Below, in pieces: positions 13,966 to 23,066 of a stretch of DNA of 36,677 nucleotides. This DNA comes from an uncultured Clostridia bacterium. GTDB lineage: Bacteria > Bacillota > Clostridia > Oscillospirales > CAG-272. The position numbers were made by a program, and so were the translations under genes. How positions within the stretch are numbered: position 1 is the first letter of the stretch; the number at the start of each line of letters is the position of its first letter. The stretch covers positions 1 to 36,677 of the forward strand of contig CAJGEA010000004.1 of assembly GCA_904502015.1 (NCBI GenBank). The letters are read 5' to 3'. Under the pieces are notes generated by a model. That model was not told where the DNA came from and did no database searches. It worked only from the letters and a program-made list of their open reading frames with translations.

Positions 13966-16215
13966 TTGAAAGCAGTTACATTGCAAGAAAACGGTATGTA
14001 CCTTGTAAACGGCATACCCACCCCTACGTCCGCCGTATCGCCCGAGGAGGCGCGCCGCGGAACCATTGCCTACTCCATTCTGAAGGCACACAACGTGTCG
14101 GGCAATATGGACAAGCTGAACGTCAAATTTGATGCGCTTGTCTCTCATGACATTACTTACGTCGGTATCATCCAGACCGCCCGCGCCAGCGGACTGAAGG
14201 AGTTCCCGATCCCCTACGCTATGACCAACTGCCACAACAGCCTGTGCGCCGTTGGCGGCACCATCAACGAGGATGACCACGTGTTCGGTCTGTCGGCCGC
14301 CAAGAAGTACGGCGGTATCTACGTGCCCGCCAACCAGTCGGTTATCCACTCCTATGCCCGCGAGGAGCTGGCAGGATGCGGCAAGATGATCCTCGGCTCG
14401 GACTCCCACACCCGTTACGGTGCGCTCGGTACGATGGGTGTTGGTGAGGGCGGTCCTGAGCTCGTTAAGCAGCTTCTCAAGAATACATACGACATCAACC
14501 GCCCCGAGGTAGTCATGGTGTATCTGCACGGCACGCCTCGCCACGGTATCGGCCCGCACGACGTGGCTCTCGCTCTCGTCGGCGCAACCTTCTCCACGGG
14601 CTTTGTCAAGAACAAGGTGCTGGAGTTCGTTGGCCCCGGTGTCAAGAATCTCTCCATTGATTTCCGTAACGGCATCGACGTTATGACCACCGAGACCACC
14701 TGCCTCTCCTCCATCTGGGTGACCGACGAGATCACGCAGAAGCACTTTGAGGCACACGGTCGTCCCGAGGATTACCGCGAGCTGTCTCCTGCTGACGTGG
14801 CTTACTACGACAGCATGATTGATATCAACCTCGACGAAATGGAATCCATGATCGCGCTTCCCTTCCATCCTTCCAACGTTTACACCATCCACGACTTCCT
14901 TGCCAACGCCAAGGAAATTCTGGCATCGGTCGAGGCCGAAGCCGCCGCCAAGTTCAAAAAGGCAAAGATCTCCCTCGTGGACAAGGTGCAGGCTGACGGC
15001 AGCGTAATGGCGGATCAGGGTATCATTGCAGGCTGCGCGGGCGGTATGTTTGACAGCATCGACGAGGCGGCCGCCATTCTGCGCGGTGGCTCTACCGGCA
15101 ACGGCTACTTCTCTCTGTCGGTATATCCCACCTCCGTTCCCGTTTCTCTGGAGCTGACCAAGATCGGCGTTACGGCTGACCTGCTCAGCGCGGGAGCGGT
15201 CATCAAGCCCTCCTTCTGCGGACCTTGCTTCGGAGCCGGCGACGTACCTGCCAACAACGGTCTCTCCCTCCGTCACACCACCCGTAACTTCCCCAACCGC
15301 GAGGGTTCTAAGCCCGGTGAGGGTCAGCTTTCAGGCGTAGCGCTGATGGATGCCCGTTCCATTGCCGCCACCGCGCTCAACGGCGGTAAGATCACTGCCG
15401 CGACCGACGTGGAGTACGACTACACACCCCACGAGTATCACTTCGACAAGTCGGTTTACGAGAAGCGTCTGTACTATGGCTACGGCAAGGCCGATCCCTC
15501 GGTTGACCTGATCCTCGGTCCCAACATCACCGACTGGCCCAAGCAGTACGCGCTGACCGACAACATTCTGCTCGAGCTGGCCGCGGTCATCCGCGATCCC
15601 GTAACCACCACCGACGAGCTGATCCCCTCGGGTGAAACCTCGTCCTACCGTTCCAATCCCCTGCGTCTGTCCGAGTTCGCTCTGTCCCGCCGTTGCCCCG
15701 ATTACGTCGGCAACTCCAAGGCTGTTTCCGCCCAGGAGGCCGATCGCCGCGACGGCAAGCTCTCGGATCACCTGCGCGCCGTTCTCTCCGCCGTTGGCAA
15801 CGCCGACGAGCTGGCCAAGAACACCCAGTTCGGTTCCTGCGTATTTGCCAACAAGCCCGGTGACGGCTCTGCCCGTGAGCAGGCTGCCTCCTGCCAGAAG
15901 GTGCTGGGCGGTTTCGGCAACATCTGCTACGAGTACGCCACCAAGCGCTACCGTTCCAACTGCATCAACTGGGGTATCCTTCCCTTCACTCTTCCCACCG
16001 ATGCCGAGTTCCCCTACGAGGTCGGTGATTGCGTATTTGTGCCGAACATTCGCGAGGCTGTCGCAAACGGCAAGGAGGTTATCGAGGCAACCGTCGTCAA
16101 GGCAGACGGTACGACCGCGCCCATCACGCTCAACCTGATCGGTCTGACTCCCGACGAGAAGGAGATCATACTGGAAGGCTGCCTGATGAACTACTACGCG
16201 GCTCACATGGAGTAA
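13966..16215 (+). CDS. Aconitase-family hydratase (probable aconitate hydratase)
   Basis: 749 aa from TTG at 13966, chosen because GGAGG (13953-13957) is 8 nt upstream; a TTG at 13960 is too close. The aconitase fold is clear: TNCHNSLCAVGG, GSDSHTRYGALGTMGVGEGG (substrate/active-site loop), and cluster ligands C-G-P-C in KPSFCGPCFGAGD plus Cys in IAGCAGG for the 4Fe-4S cluster. The C-terminal swivel domain carries TQFGSCVFAN, YRSNCINWGILPF and the VPNIREAVANG tail. It converts citrate to isocitrate in the cytoplasm, and isocitrate dehydrogenase follows on the same strand. It belongs to the compact clostridial branch (about 750 aa) rather than the 890-aa AcnA type. A different hydroxy-acid substrate cannot be excluded, but the icd neighbour argues for aconitase. 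Confidence 0.88.
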   Translation: MKAVTLQENGMYLVNGIPTPTSAVSPEEARRGTIAYSILKAHNVSGNMDKLNVKFDALVSHDITYVGIIQTARASGLKEFPIPYAMTNCHNSLCAVGGTINEDDHVFGLSAAKKYGGIYVPANQSVIHSYAREELAGCGKMILGSDSHTRYGALGTMGVGEGGPELVKQLLKNTYDINRPEVVMVYLHGTPRHGIGPHDVALALVGATFSTGFVKNKVLEFVGPGVKNLSIDFRNGIDVMTTETTCLSSIWVTDEITQKHFEAHGRPEDYRELSPADVAYYDSMIDINLDEMESMIALPFHPSNVYTIHDFLANAKEILASVEAEAAAKFKKAKISLVDKVQADGSVMADQGIIAGCAGGMFDSIDEAAAILRGGSTGNGYFSLSVYPTSVPVSLELTKIGVTADLLSAGAVIKPSFCGPCFGAGDVPANNGLSLRHTTRNFPNREGSKPGEGQLSGVALMDARSIAATALNGGKITAATDVEYDYTPHEYHFDKSVYEKRLYYGYGKADPSVDLILGPNITDWPKQYALTDNILLELAAVIRDPVTTTDELIPSGETSSYRSNPLRLSEFALSRRCPDYVGNSKAVSAQEADRRDGKLSDHLRAVLSAVGNADELAKNTQFGSCVFANKPGDGSAREQAASCQKVLGGFGNICYEYATKRYRSNCINWGILPFTLPTDAEFPYEVGDCVFVPNIREAVANGKEVIEATVVKADGTTAPITLNLIGLTPDEKEIILEGCLMNYYAAHME

Positions 16216-16224
16216 TGGATACGT

Positions 16225-16278
16225 CGGGGCTTTTCCCCGTACCCCGCACAAGGAACTTTTTGTAAAAAGTTCCTTGTG
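16225..16278. repeat. Two hairpins in the acn-icd gap, one a 32-bp near-perfect palindrome
   Basis: CGGGG-CTTTTC-CCCG at about 16225-16239, then CACAAGGAACTTTTT (16247-16261) with AAAAAGTTCCTTGTG (16264-16278), a 15-bp perfect stem. No T-run follows, so read-through into icd is plausible. No separate icd promoter is visible. The second palindrome resembles dispersed intergenic palindromes of clostridial genomes (recollection, unchecked). Confidence 0.6.
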
Positions 16279-16326
16279 AATCCTCAAAAATTTCAAAAAT
16301 TCTTTTGAAAATCGGAGACCTGAATC

Positions 16327-17544
16327 ATGGAAAAGATTAGAATGACAACGCCCCTCGTCGAGATGGACGGGGATGAAATGACAAGAATCCTGTGGCAGAT
16401 GATCAAGGACGAGCTGCTCCTGCCCTTCGTTGACCTCAAGACAGAGTACTACGATCTCGGTTTGGTCAAGCGTGAGGAGACCAAGGACCAGATCACCATT
16501 GACGCCGCCAACGCCAACAAGAAGTACGGTGTCGCCGTCAAGTGCGCCACCATCACCCCCAACAAGCAGAGAGTCGAGGAATACAACCTCACCGAGATGT
16601 GGAAGTCCCCCAACGGCACCATCCGCGCCATTCTGGACGGTACGGTGTTCCGTGCCCCTATCCTGATCGACTCCATCCGTCCCGTGGTGCGTAACTGGAA
16701 TAAGCCCATTACCATTGCTCGTCACGCATACGGTGATATCTACAAGGCAACCGAGTATCGCGTGCCCACCGAGGGTAAGGCTGAGCTGGTCTTTACCGAT
16801 AAGGACGGCAATGAGTCCTTCCGCAAGACCATTTACGATTTCGAGTGCGCGGGCGTGCTTCAGGGCTCGTACAACAAGGATAACTCCATCCGCTCCTTTG
16901 CTCACGCCTGCTTCAAGTACGCGCTGTCCACGAATCAGGATCTGTGGTTCTCCACCAAGGACACCATCTCCAAGCAGTACGACCAGACCTTCAAGCTGAT
17001 CTTCCAGGAGATCTACGACGCCGAGTACAAGGCGCAGTTTGAGGCGGCAGGCATCCGTTACTTTTATACGTTGATCGACGATGCCGTGGCTCGCGTCATC
17101 CGCTCCGAGGGCGGCTTCATCTGGGCTTGCAAGAACTACGACGGTGACGTTATGTCCGACATGGTATCCACCGCGTTCGGTTCTCTCGCTATGATGACCT
17201 CTGTGCTGGTTTCCCCCGACGGAAACTTCGAGTATGAGGCGGCTCACGGCACCGTAACCCAGCACTACTACCGCTACCTCAAGGGCGAGGAGACCTCCAC
17301 CAACCCCATGGCAACCATCTACGCATGGACGGGTGCGCTCCGCAAGCGCGGCGAGCTGGACAACCTGCCCGAGCTGATGGCATTTGCCGATAAGCTGGAG
17401 GCAGCTTGCATTCAGACGCTCAACGACGGTATCATGACCAAGGATCTCGTTGGTCTTGTATCCGAGGGATTTACGGCCACCGCGGTCAATTCCGCCGCAT
17501 TTATCGCCGCCATCCGCGAGAGACTGGAAAAGAGCCTTGCATAA
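16327..17544 (+). CDS. icd: NADP-type isocitrate dehydrogenase (eukaryote-like class)
   Basis: 405 aa, ATG 16327 with GGAG at 16314-16317. It is the homodimeric IDH1/IDH2-like class rather than the E. coli type: TPLVEMDGDEMTRILW at the start, KCATITPNKQRVEEY, MWKSPNGTIRAILDGTVFR, PIVRNW-like VVRNWNKPI, and DDAVARVIRSEGGFIWACKN, DGDVMSDMVSTAFGSL, EAAHGTVTQHYYRYLKGEET and STNPMATIYAW. Substrate Ser/Asn/Arg residues and the metal Asp residues are in place. It oxidatively decarboxylates isocitrate to 2-oxoglutarate with NADP in the cytoplasm, supplying glutamate and downstream arginine synthesis. Likely co-transcribed with the aconitase gene 111 bp upstream. Confidence 0.95.
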   Translation: MEKIRMTTPLVEMDGDEMTRILWQMIKDELLLPFVDLKTEYYDLGLVKREETKDQITIDAANANKKYGVAVKCATITPNKQRVEEYNLTEMWKSPNGTIRAILDGTVFRAPILIDSIRPVVRNWNKPITIARHAYGDIYKATEYRVPTEGKAELVFTDKDGNESFRKTIYDFECAGVLQGSYNKDNSIRSFAHACFKYALSTNQDLWFSTKDTISKQYDQTFKLIFQEIYDAEYKAQFEAAGIRYFYTLIDDAVARVIRSEGGFIWACKNYDGDVMSDMVSTAFGSLAMMTSVLVSPDGNFEYEAAHGTVTQHYYRYLKGEETSTNPMATIYAWTGALRKRGELDNLPELMAFADKLEAACIQTLNDGIMTKDLVGLVSEGFTATAVNSAAFIAAIRERLEKSLA

Positions 17545-17563
17545 TAACTTGCAAAAATAAAAT

Positions 17564-17600
17564 GAAAGCTCCTTGTGCCCAACGGCTCAAGGAGCTTTCT
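17564..17600. terminator. Bidirectional terminator between icd and argH
   Basis: Perfect 12-bp stem GAAAGCTCCTTG (17564-17575) with CAAGGAGCTTTC (17588-17599). It serves convergent genes on both sides. Confidence 0.8.
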
Positions 17601-17611
17601 GTACTTATAGA

Positions 17612-18991
17612 TTAAAGCTGTGTCAGCTTCTCGGTTACGAAGGCGATTTGGCGGAGAACCGACTCGACCGAGGTACCGCCCTCGGAAATGCGCTTTCTGA
17701 CGCAGGTATCCAGGCTGATCTCCTCGAACAGATCCTCTCCAAAGAGGGGGCTGTAGCTTTGGTAGACATCCAGGGGCAGGGTTTCCAGCACCTTCCCGTC
17801 GGCAATGCAACGAGCCACGATCTGCCCCGAGATCTTGTACGCCGTGCGGAATGGGAGTCCCTTGCGCACGAGATAATCCGCCATATCGGTGGCGTTGATG
17901 AAGCCGTTGCCTGCCGCGCGGCGCATATTCTCGGGGATGGACTTCATGGTTGCCACCATAGGTGCCATAACCGCGAGGCACATCTTGATGGTATCCACGC
18001 AGTCAAATACGCGCTCCTTGTCCTCCTGCATATCCTTGTTGTAGGCCAAGGGCAGACCCTTAAGGGTGGTGAGAAGCGCCACGAGGTCACCATAGACACG
18101 ACCCGTCTTACCACGGATCAGCTCGGCCATATCGGGGTTCTTCTTCTGGGGCATGATGGACGAGCCCGTGGTATAGGCATCCGAGAGCTCCACGAACTTG
18201 AATTCCCAGCTCGACCACAGAATAATCTCCTCTGAGAAGCGGGAGAGGTGCATCATGAGAACCGACACGTCGCTCATGAATTCCACCGCAAAATCGCGGT
18301 CGGAAACGCCGTCCAGACTGTTGAGGCAGATATCGTCGAAGCCCAGCTTGGCTGCCTCAAAGCGGCGGTCGGTATCGTAGGTCGTACCAGCCAGAGCACA
18401 GCTTCCGATCGGGGATACGTTCAGGCGTCGGGCGCAATCACGCAGGCGGTCAATATCACGCAGGAGCATCATAGCGTACGCCATGAGATGATGCCCGAAG
18501 GTGATGGGCTGCGCGCGTTGCAGGTGGGTGTAGCCGGGCATGATGGTGTCGGCATTGACCTTGGCCTGCTCCACGAGAGCCTCCAGCACATCGCGAATCA
18601 GCCCGATAATCTCGGTGATCTCATCGCGCAAATACATACGCAGATCCAGCGCGACCTGATCGTTACGGCTACGCGCGGTGTGAAGCTTCTTGCCCACGTC
18701 GCCCAGACGAGCCGTCAGCTCCTGCTCAACGAACATATGGATGTCCTCGCAGGACATATCGATCGCCAGCTTTCCGCTGTCAATATCTGCAAGGATGCCC
18801 TCAAGTCCCGCAATCAGGGTGTCGGCCTCCTCATTGGTAATGATATTGCGTGCGCCCAGCATGGCGGCGTGCGCCATACTGCCCGTGATGTCCTGACGGT
18901 ACATACGGGAGTCAAAATGGATAGAGGAATTAAAATCATCGGCGATCCGATCGGTCACACCGTCGGTTCTGCCTGCCCACATTTTTGCCAT
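17612..18991 (-). CDS. argH: Argininosuccinate lyase
   Basis: 459 aa, the normal length. Fumarase/aspartase superfamily features: MWAGRTDG near the N-terminus, HTARSRNDQVALDLRMYL, PGYTHLQRAQPITFGHHLMA with the catalytic-region His, and the superfamily signature GSSIMPQKKNPD with its flexible catalytic Ser loop. It splits argininosuccinate into arginine and fumarate in the cytoplasm, the last step of arginine synthesis. AAGGAAA precedes the ATG at 18991. argG is not adjacent; upstream on the same strand (48 bp away) is the ABC exporter pair, with no clear promoter between, so argH may be read from the exporter transcript. Confidence 0.96.
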   Translation of the reverse strand: MAKMWAGRTDGVTDRIADDFNSSIHFDSRMYRQDITGSMAHAAMLGARNIITNEEADTLIAGLEGILADIDSGKLAIDMSCEDIHMFVEQELTARLGDVGKKLHTARSRNDQVALDLRMYLRDEITEIIGLIRDVLEALVEQAKVNADTIMPGYTHLQRAQPITFGHHLMAYAMMLLRDIDRLRDCARRLNVSPIGSCALAGTTYDTDRRFEAAKLGFDDICLNSLDGVSDRDFAVEFMSDVSVLMMHLSRFSEEIILWSSWEFKFVELSDAYTTGSSIMPQKKNPDMAELIRGKTGRVYGDLVALLTTLKGLPLAYNKDMQEDKERVFDCVDTIKMCLAVMAPMVATMKSIPENMRRAAGNGFINATDMADYLVRKGLPFRTAYKISGQIVARCIADGKVLETLPLDVYQSYSPLFGEDLFEEISLDTCVRKRISEGGTSVESVLRQIAFVTEKLTQL

Positions 18992-19039
18992 AATGGATTT
19001 CCTTTCCGATTACATATTACGTGGTCAAATTACTTTGCA

Positions 19040-20986
19040 TCATTCCAGCTCAAATGCGCCCGTATAGAGCTGGTAGTAGGTTCCCTTCTCTTCGATCAGC
19101 TTTTGGTGGTTACCGCGCTCGATGATGCGCCCGTGATCCAGCACCATGATCACGTCGGAATTCATGACCGTGGAGAGACGGTGCGCAATGACGAACACGG
19201 TGCGTCCCTCCATGAGCTTATCCATGCCTCGCTGAACAATGGCCTCGGTACGGGTATCAATGGAGGAGGTTGCTTCGTCCAGAATCATGACAGGGGGATC
19301 GGCCACGGCGGCGCGCGCGATGGCAATGAGCTGGCGCTGACCTTGCGAGAGATTGGCGCCGTTGTTGGTCAGCTCGGTCGCGTACCCGCGCGGCAGGCGG
19401 GTAATGAAATCGTCCGCGCCTGCCAAGCGGGCGGCGGCGATGCATTCCTCGTCGGTAGCATCCAATTTACCGTAGCGGATGTTATCCATAACCGTTCCCG
19501 TAAACAGATTGGTTTCCTGCAAGACGATGCCGAGAGAACGGCGGAGATCCGACTTTTTGATCTTGTTGACGTTGATGCCGTCGTAACGGATCTTACCGTC
19601 GGCAATGTCGTAGTAGCGGTTGATGAGGTTGGTAATGGTGGTCTTACCCGCGCCCGTTGCGCCAACAAATGCGACCTTTTGACCGGGCTCGGCATACACC
19701 GACACGTTATGGAGGACGGGCTTATCGGGCGAATATCCAAAGTCCACGTCTACCATGCGCACGTCACCGCGCAGGGGGGTATAGGTCAGCGTACCGTCAC
19801 CGTGGGGATGCTTCCACGCCCAGTGGCCCGTGCGCTCGGAGGTTTCGGAATAGGTTCCGTCCTCGTTCACCTTCGCATTGACCAGCGTGACGTATCCGTC
19901 ATCGGTTTCGGGATGCTCGTCCATCAACGCGAACACGCGCTGAGCGCCTGCCAGTGCCATGATGATGGAATTGAACTGCTGGGACACCGAGTTGATGTTA
20001 CCCGTAAACTGCTTGGTCATGTTGAGGAACGGTACGGCAATGTCAATGGTCATGACCGACACGCCGAGGAAGATGGACTGAATACCCACGTTCCGCACAC
20101 CGCCGAGTAGAAATAGTCCGCCCACCGTCGCGCAGATCACGTACAGAATATTACCGATATTCATGATGATGGGGCCGAGCATATTGGCATAAGCATGCGC
20201 GCGGCGGCTATCCTCAAACAACTGCTCGTTGATTTCATCGAAATCACGGACAGCCTCCTCCTCGTGGCAGAACACCTTGATGACCTTCTGGCCGTTCATC
20301 ATCTCCTGCACGTAGCCCTCGGCGCGTGCGATGGATTGTTGCTGACGGATGAAATACTTGGCAGAGCCGCCTCCGAGCTTACCCGACACAAGGATCATAG
20401 CCGTAACGCCCGCCAGCACCAGCAGCGTCATCCACACGCTGTACCACAGCATGATGGACAGCACCGATACCACGATCACACCCGATTGCAGAAGGCTGGG
20501 GAGCGATTGCGATACGAGCTGACGCAGGGTGTCAATATCGTTGGTATAGTAGCTCATGATGTCGCCGTGCTTGTGCGTATCGAAATATTTGATGGGCAGA
20601 TTTTGCATACCATCAAACATCTTGCAACGGATCTTATGAAGGAAGCCGTGGGTGATGTACGCCATGAGCTGGTTGTAGAGCGTGATCAGGATCATGGCTA
20701 TACTATACAGAACGATCAGGGTGATGATAAGGGGCATAATCTCCGTCTTGGCAGACGCCCAATCGGTGTTCCCCGCTTCCAGATATCTGTCAATAATTTT
20801 CAGCACCTTTTGGGTGAAGATTGCAGGAATCGAGGACACCACTGCGGAGAGAACAATGCAGATGCAGGTAACGGGCAGAAGTACAGGATAGGCGGAGAAT
20901 ACCAGCTTCAGAACGCGCTTCAGTACCTTGACGTCAAGCTTGCGCTTGGGGGGCTGATGCGTCGTGTTATTAACTTGCTTACTCAT
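19040..20986 (-). CDS. ABC exporter half-transporter, subunit with the intact catalytic site
   Basis: 648 aa from ATG 20986, with GGAGG at 20996-21000; it overlaps the preceding subunit gene by 8 bp. A six-helix membrane domain is followed by a nucleotide-binding domain with Walker A GATGAGKTT, Walker B MILDEATSS with the catalytic Glu, and switch His in VIAHRLST. The signature is LSQGQ instead of LSGGQ. Between the membrane and ATPase parts is an acidic/Gly-rich insertion (around TLVNAKVNEDGTYSETSE). With the partner gene it forms a heterodimeric exporter of the TM287/288 or BmrCD type, which usually moves drugs, lipids or peptides outward. Substrate unknown. Confidence 0.9.
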   Translation of the reverse strand: MSKQVNNTTHQPPKRKLDVKVLKRVLKLVFSAYPVLLPVTCICIVLSAVVSSIPAIFTQKVLKIIDRYLEAGNTDWASAKTEIMPLIITLIVLYSIAMILITLYNQLMAYITHGFLHKIRCKMFDGMQNLPIKYFDTHKHGDIMSYYTNDIDTLRQLVSQSLPSLLQSGVIVVSVLSIMLWYSVWMTLLVLAGVTAMILVSGKLGGGSAKYFIRQQQSIARAEGYVQEMMNGQKVIKVFCHEEEAVRDFDEINEQLFEDSRRAHAYANMLGPIIMNIGNILYVICATVGGLFLLGGVRNVGIQSIFLGVSVMTIDIAVPFLNMTKQFTGNINSVSQQFNSIIMALAGAQRVFALMDEHPETDDGYVTLVNAKVNEDGTYSETSERTGHWAWKHPHGDGTLTYTPLRGDVRMVDVDFGYSPDKPVLHNVSVYAEPGQKVAFVGATGAGKTTITNLINRYYDIADGKIRYDGINVNKIKKSDLRRSLGIVLQETNLFTGTVMDNIRYGKLDATDEECIAAARLAGADDFITRLPRGYATELTNNGANLSQGQRQLIAIARAAVADPPVMILDEATSSIDTRTEAIVQRGMDKLMEGRTVFVIAHRLSTVMNSDVIMVLDHGRIIERGNHQKLIEEKGTYYQLYTGAFELE

Positions 20987-22727
20987 GATCTGCATCCTCC
21001 TTTCCGCCAATCTGCTGCGTATAGACCTCGCGGTAAATCTCGCAGGAGGTAAGAAGCTCGGCGTGCGTTCCCTGCGCCACGATGCGCCCGCCATCCATGA
21101 CCAGAATCATGTCGGCGTCCTGCACCGAGGAAACACGTTGCGCGATGATGATCTTGGTGGTTTCGGGGATGTACGAGCGGAAGCCCATGCGAATGAGGGC
21201 GTCGGTTTTGGTATCCACCGCGCTGGTGGAATCATCAAGAATCAGGATCTTGGGCTTTTTGAGCAGTGCGCGCGCGATGCAAAGGCGTTGCTTCTGACCG
21301 CCCGACACGTTGGTTCCGCCCTGCTCGATCTTGGTGTCATATCCTTCGGGGAAGGACTCGATAAAATCGTGAGCCTGCGCCAGCTTGCAAGCCTCAATCA
21401 GCTCTTCATCGGTCGCATCGGGATCGCCCCAACGGAGGTTTTCCTTAATCGTACCCGAGAACAGCAGGTTCTTTTGCAGTACCATGGCAACCGAGCCGCG
21501 CAGGGCATTCAGATCGTACTCGCGCACGTCCTTGCCGCCAACCTTGACGGCGCCCTCGGTGGCATCGTACAGACGGGGAATGAGCTGCACCAGCGAGGAT
21601 TTGCTGGATCCCGTACCGCCGAGAATGCCGACGGTCATGCCCGAGCGGATGTGGAGTTCAATATTGGACAGCGCAAACTGCTCTGCCTCAGCGGAATACT
21701 TGAAGCTCACGCCCTCAAAATCCACCGATCCGTCGGGCACCTCGGTCACGGCGTTATCGGGCGAGGTCAGAGAGGGCTCCTCCTCCAGCACCTCATAGAT
21801 GCGTTTGATGGATTCCGAGGAGATGGTGAGCATGACGTAGATCATGGACAGCATCATGAGCTGAATGAGGATCTGCATACCGTAGGTCAGCATGGCCGAA
21901 ATGGCGCCTACGTTGAAAATCTGCCCACCGCTTTTAATAATAATACTTGAGCCCACCAAAAGCACGAAGACCATATTTGCATACACGCAAATTTGCATCA
22001 AGGGGGAGTTGAGAGCAACGATGCGCTCGGCGCGGGTGAAGTCATCCCGAATATCCGCAGCGGCAATACCAAACTTCTCTTTCTCGTGCTCCTCACGGGA
22101 AAAGCCTTTGACCACGCGCATACCGCGTACGTTTTCCTCAATGGATTCGTTGAGTCGGTCGTACTTGCGGAATACGGCGCGGAAGGCAGGCATCGCGCGG
22201 CGGCTGATCAAAAACAGGCCGAAGGCAAGAAGAGGCACGATCACAACGAAGGAGAGCGCCAGCTTGCCGCCCATATACGCCGCCATGATGATGGAGAAAA
22301 TGAGCATGAGGGGGGCACGCACGGCCGTGCGAATGATCATCATATACGCCATCTGCACGTTGACCACGTCGGTGGTCAGTCGGGTGACGAGGGACGTAGC
22401 GGAAAACTTGTCGATATTCTCAAACGAATACCCTTGAATCTTGCGAAAAATATCACCTCGCAGATTTTTGGCAAAGCCCGTAGAGGCGCGGGCGCAGGTC
22501 TTGGCGGCGATACCGCCGCAGGTCAGGGACAAAATTGCCATAATGACAAGCAATCCGCCCAATTTGAGAATATCCGTCATACCCGACCGTTGCTGGATCA
22601 GGTCGATCATCTCGGCGGTGATAAACGGAATAAATGTTTCGATAACAGCCTCGCCCAAAATGAACAAAAGCGTCAATATGGAGGCCATTTTATATTCACG
22701 CACCGATGCGGTAAAGCGTTTCAGCAT
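20979..22727 (-). CDS. ABC exporter half-transporter, subunit with the degenerate ATP site
   Basis: 582 aa. Membrane domain about 1-320, ATPase domain after that: Walker A GGTGSSKSS (370-378), signature VSGGQ (474-478), Walker B ILILDD (494-499). Two catalytic residues are replaced: Asp499 stands where the general-base Glu should be, and Gln530 (IIIAQRVSS) stands where the switch His should be. The partner encoded next has both intact. This is the expected asymmetry of heterodimeric exporters, in which one of two ATP sites hydrolyses. First gene of the exporter-argH run; a consensus promoter lies 65 bp upstream. Confidence 0.9.
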   Translation of the reverse strand: MLKRFTASVREYKMASILTLLFILGEAVIETFIPFITAEMIDLIQQRSGMTDILKLGGLLVIMAILSLTCGGIAAKTCARASTGFAKNLRGDIFRKIQGYSFENIDKFSATSLVTRLTTDVVNVQMAYMMIIRTAVRAPLMLIFSIIMAAYMGGKLALSFVVIVPLLAFGLFLISRRAMPAFRAVFRKYDRLNESIEENVRGMRVVKGFSREEHEKEKFGIAAADIRDDFTRAERIVALNSPLMQICVYANMVFVLLVGSSIIIKSGGQIFNVGAISAMLTYGMQILIQLMMLSMIYVMLTISSESIKRIYEVLEEEPSLTSPDNAVTEVPDGSVDFEGVSFKYSAEAEQFALSNIELHIRSGMTVGILGGTGSSKSSLVQLIPRLYDATEGAVKVGGKDVREYDLNALRGSVAMVLQKNLLFSGTIKENLRWGDPDATDEELIEACKLAQAHDFIESFPEGYDTKIEQGGTNVSGGQKQRLCIARALLKKPKILILDDSTSAVDTKTDALIRMGFRSYIPETTKIIIAQRVSSVQDADMILVMDGGRIVAQGTHAELLTSCEIYREVYTQQIGGKEDADHE

Positions 22728-22791
22728 GCTGTGATTCCCTCTCTTTTTTACACATTTTTCGGCAACAAAAACGTTAACCGCAAACTAATTA

Positions 22792-22820
22792 ATTATATCC
22801 GATTTTGCCTTCCGTGTCAA
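22792..22820 (-). promoter_or_regulatory. Consensus sigma-A promoter for the ABC exporter operon
   Basis: Minus strand TTGACA (22820-22815), 17 bp, TATAAT (22797-22792); both hexamers perfect. Confidence 0.82.
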
Positions 22821-22849
22821 GTAGAAAATTCACCAATTTTTGCACCTGC

Positions 22850-23014
22850 ATACAAATTGATCATGGCAAATTTCAGTTGAGTACAAACAGAAGCTTTCAT
22901 CCTTAGCACAGGTATATTCTTGATCTTGATGAACATTGGTCGGCTTGTGTTGGCGGTGAAATTTACAACACGTGGAAATGCAGCGGGGAGATGGTAAATT
23001 TTGTCTACGAGTAA
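22850..23014 (+). pseudogene. Possible frameshifted remnant of a small protein gene
   Basis: The 339-bp gap 22728-23066 has no intact gene. On the plus strand, 22907-23014 is open and protein-like (YILDLDEHWSACVGGEIYNT, ending VYE then TAA) but starts right after a TAG. The preceding bases in another frame read VEYKQKLSSLAQVYS before a stop. This looks like one coding sequence broken by a frameshift. Evidence is weak and I recognise no family. Confidence 0.25.
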
Positions 23015-23019
23015 ACACA

Positions 23020-23049
23020 CAAGCCCTCCGCGAATCTCACGGGGGCTTG
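23020..23049 (-). terminator. Terminator-like hairpin after the DNA glycosylase gene
   Basis: CAAGCCC-T-CCG (23020-23030) pairs with CGGGGGCTTG (23040-23049) with one bulged base. The minus-strand tail TGTGTGTTT is only moderately T-rich. Confidence 0.55.
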
Positions 23050-23066
23050 TATTGCATCATATCTGT

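Noticed and set aside
16225..16278. Strong terminator separating acn and icd
   Set aside because: The hairpins are stable but no T-run follows and icd has no visible promoter, so co-transcription is more likely.
15331..17265. 644-codon open frame on the minus strand opposite the aconitase and icd genes
   Set aside because: It is a mirror of G+C-rich codon use in two clear enzymes on the plus strand; it crosses two genes, has no ribosome site and no protein-like domains.
18248..20110. 620-codon plus-strand frame opposite argH and an ABC exporter gene
   Set aside because: Antisense shadow of two unambiguous genes. Composition is His/Gly/Val-rich as expected from complement bias, with no family motif.
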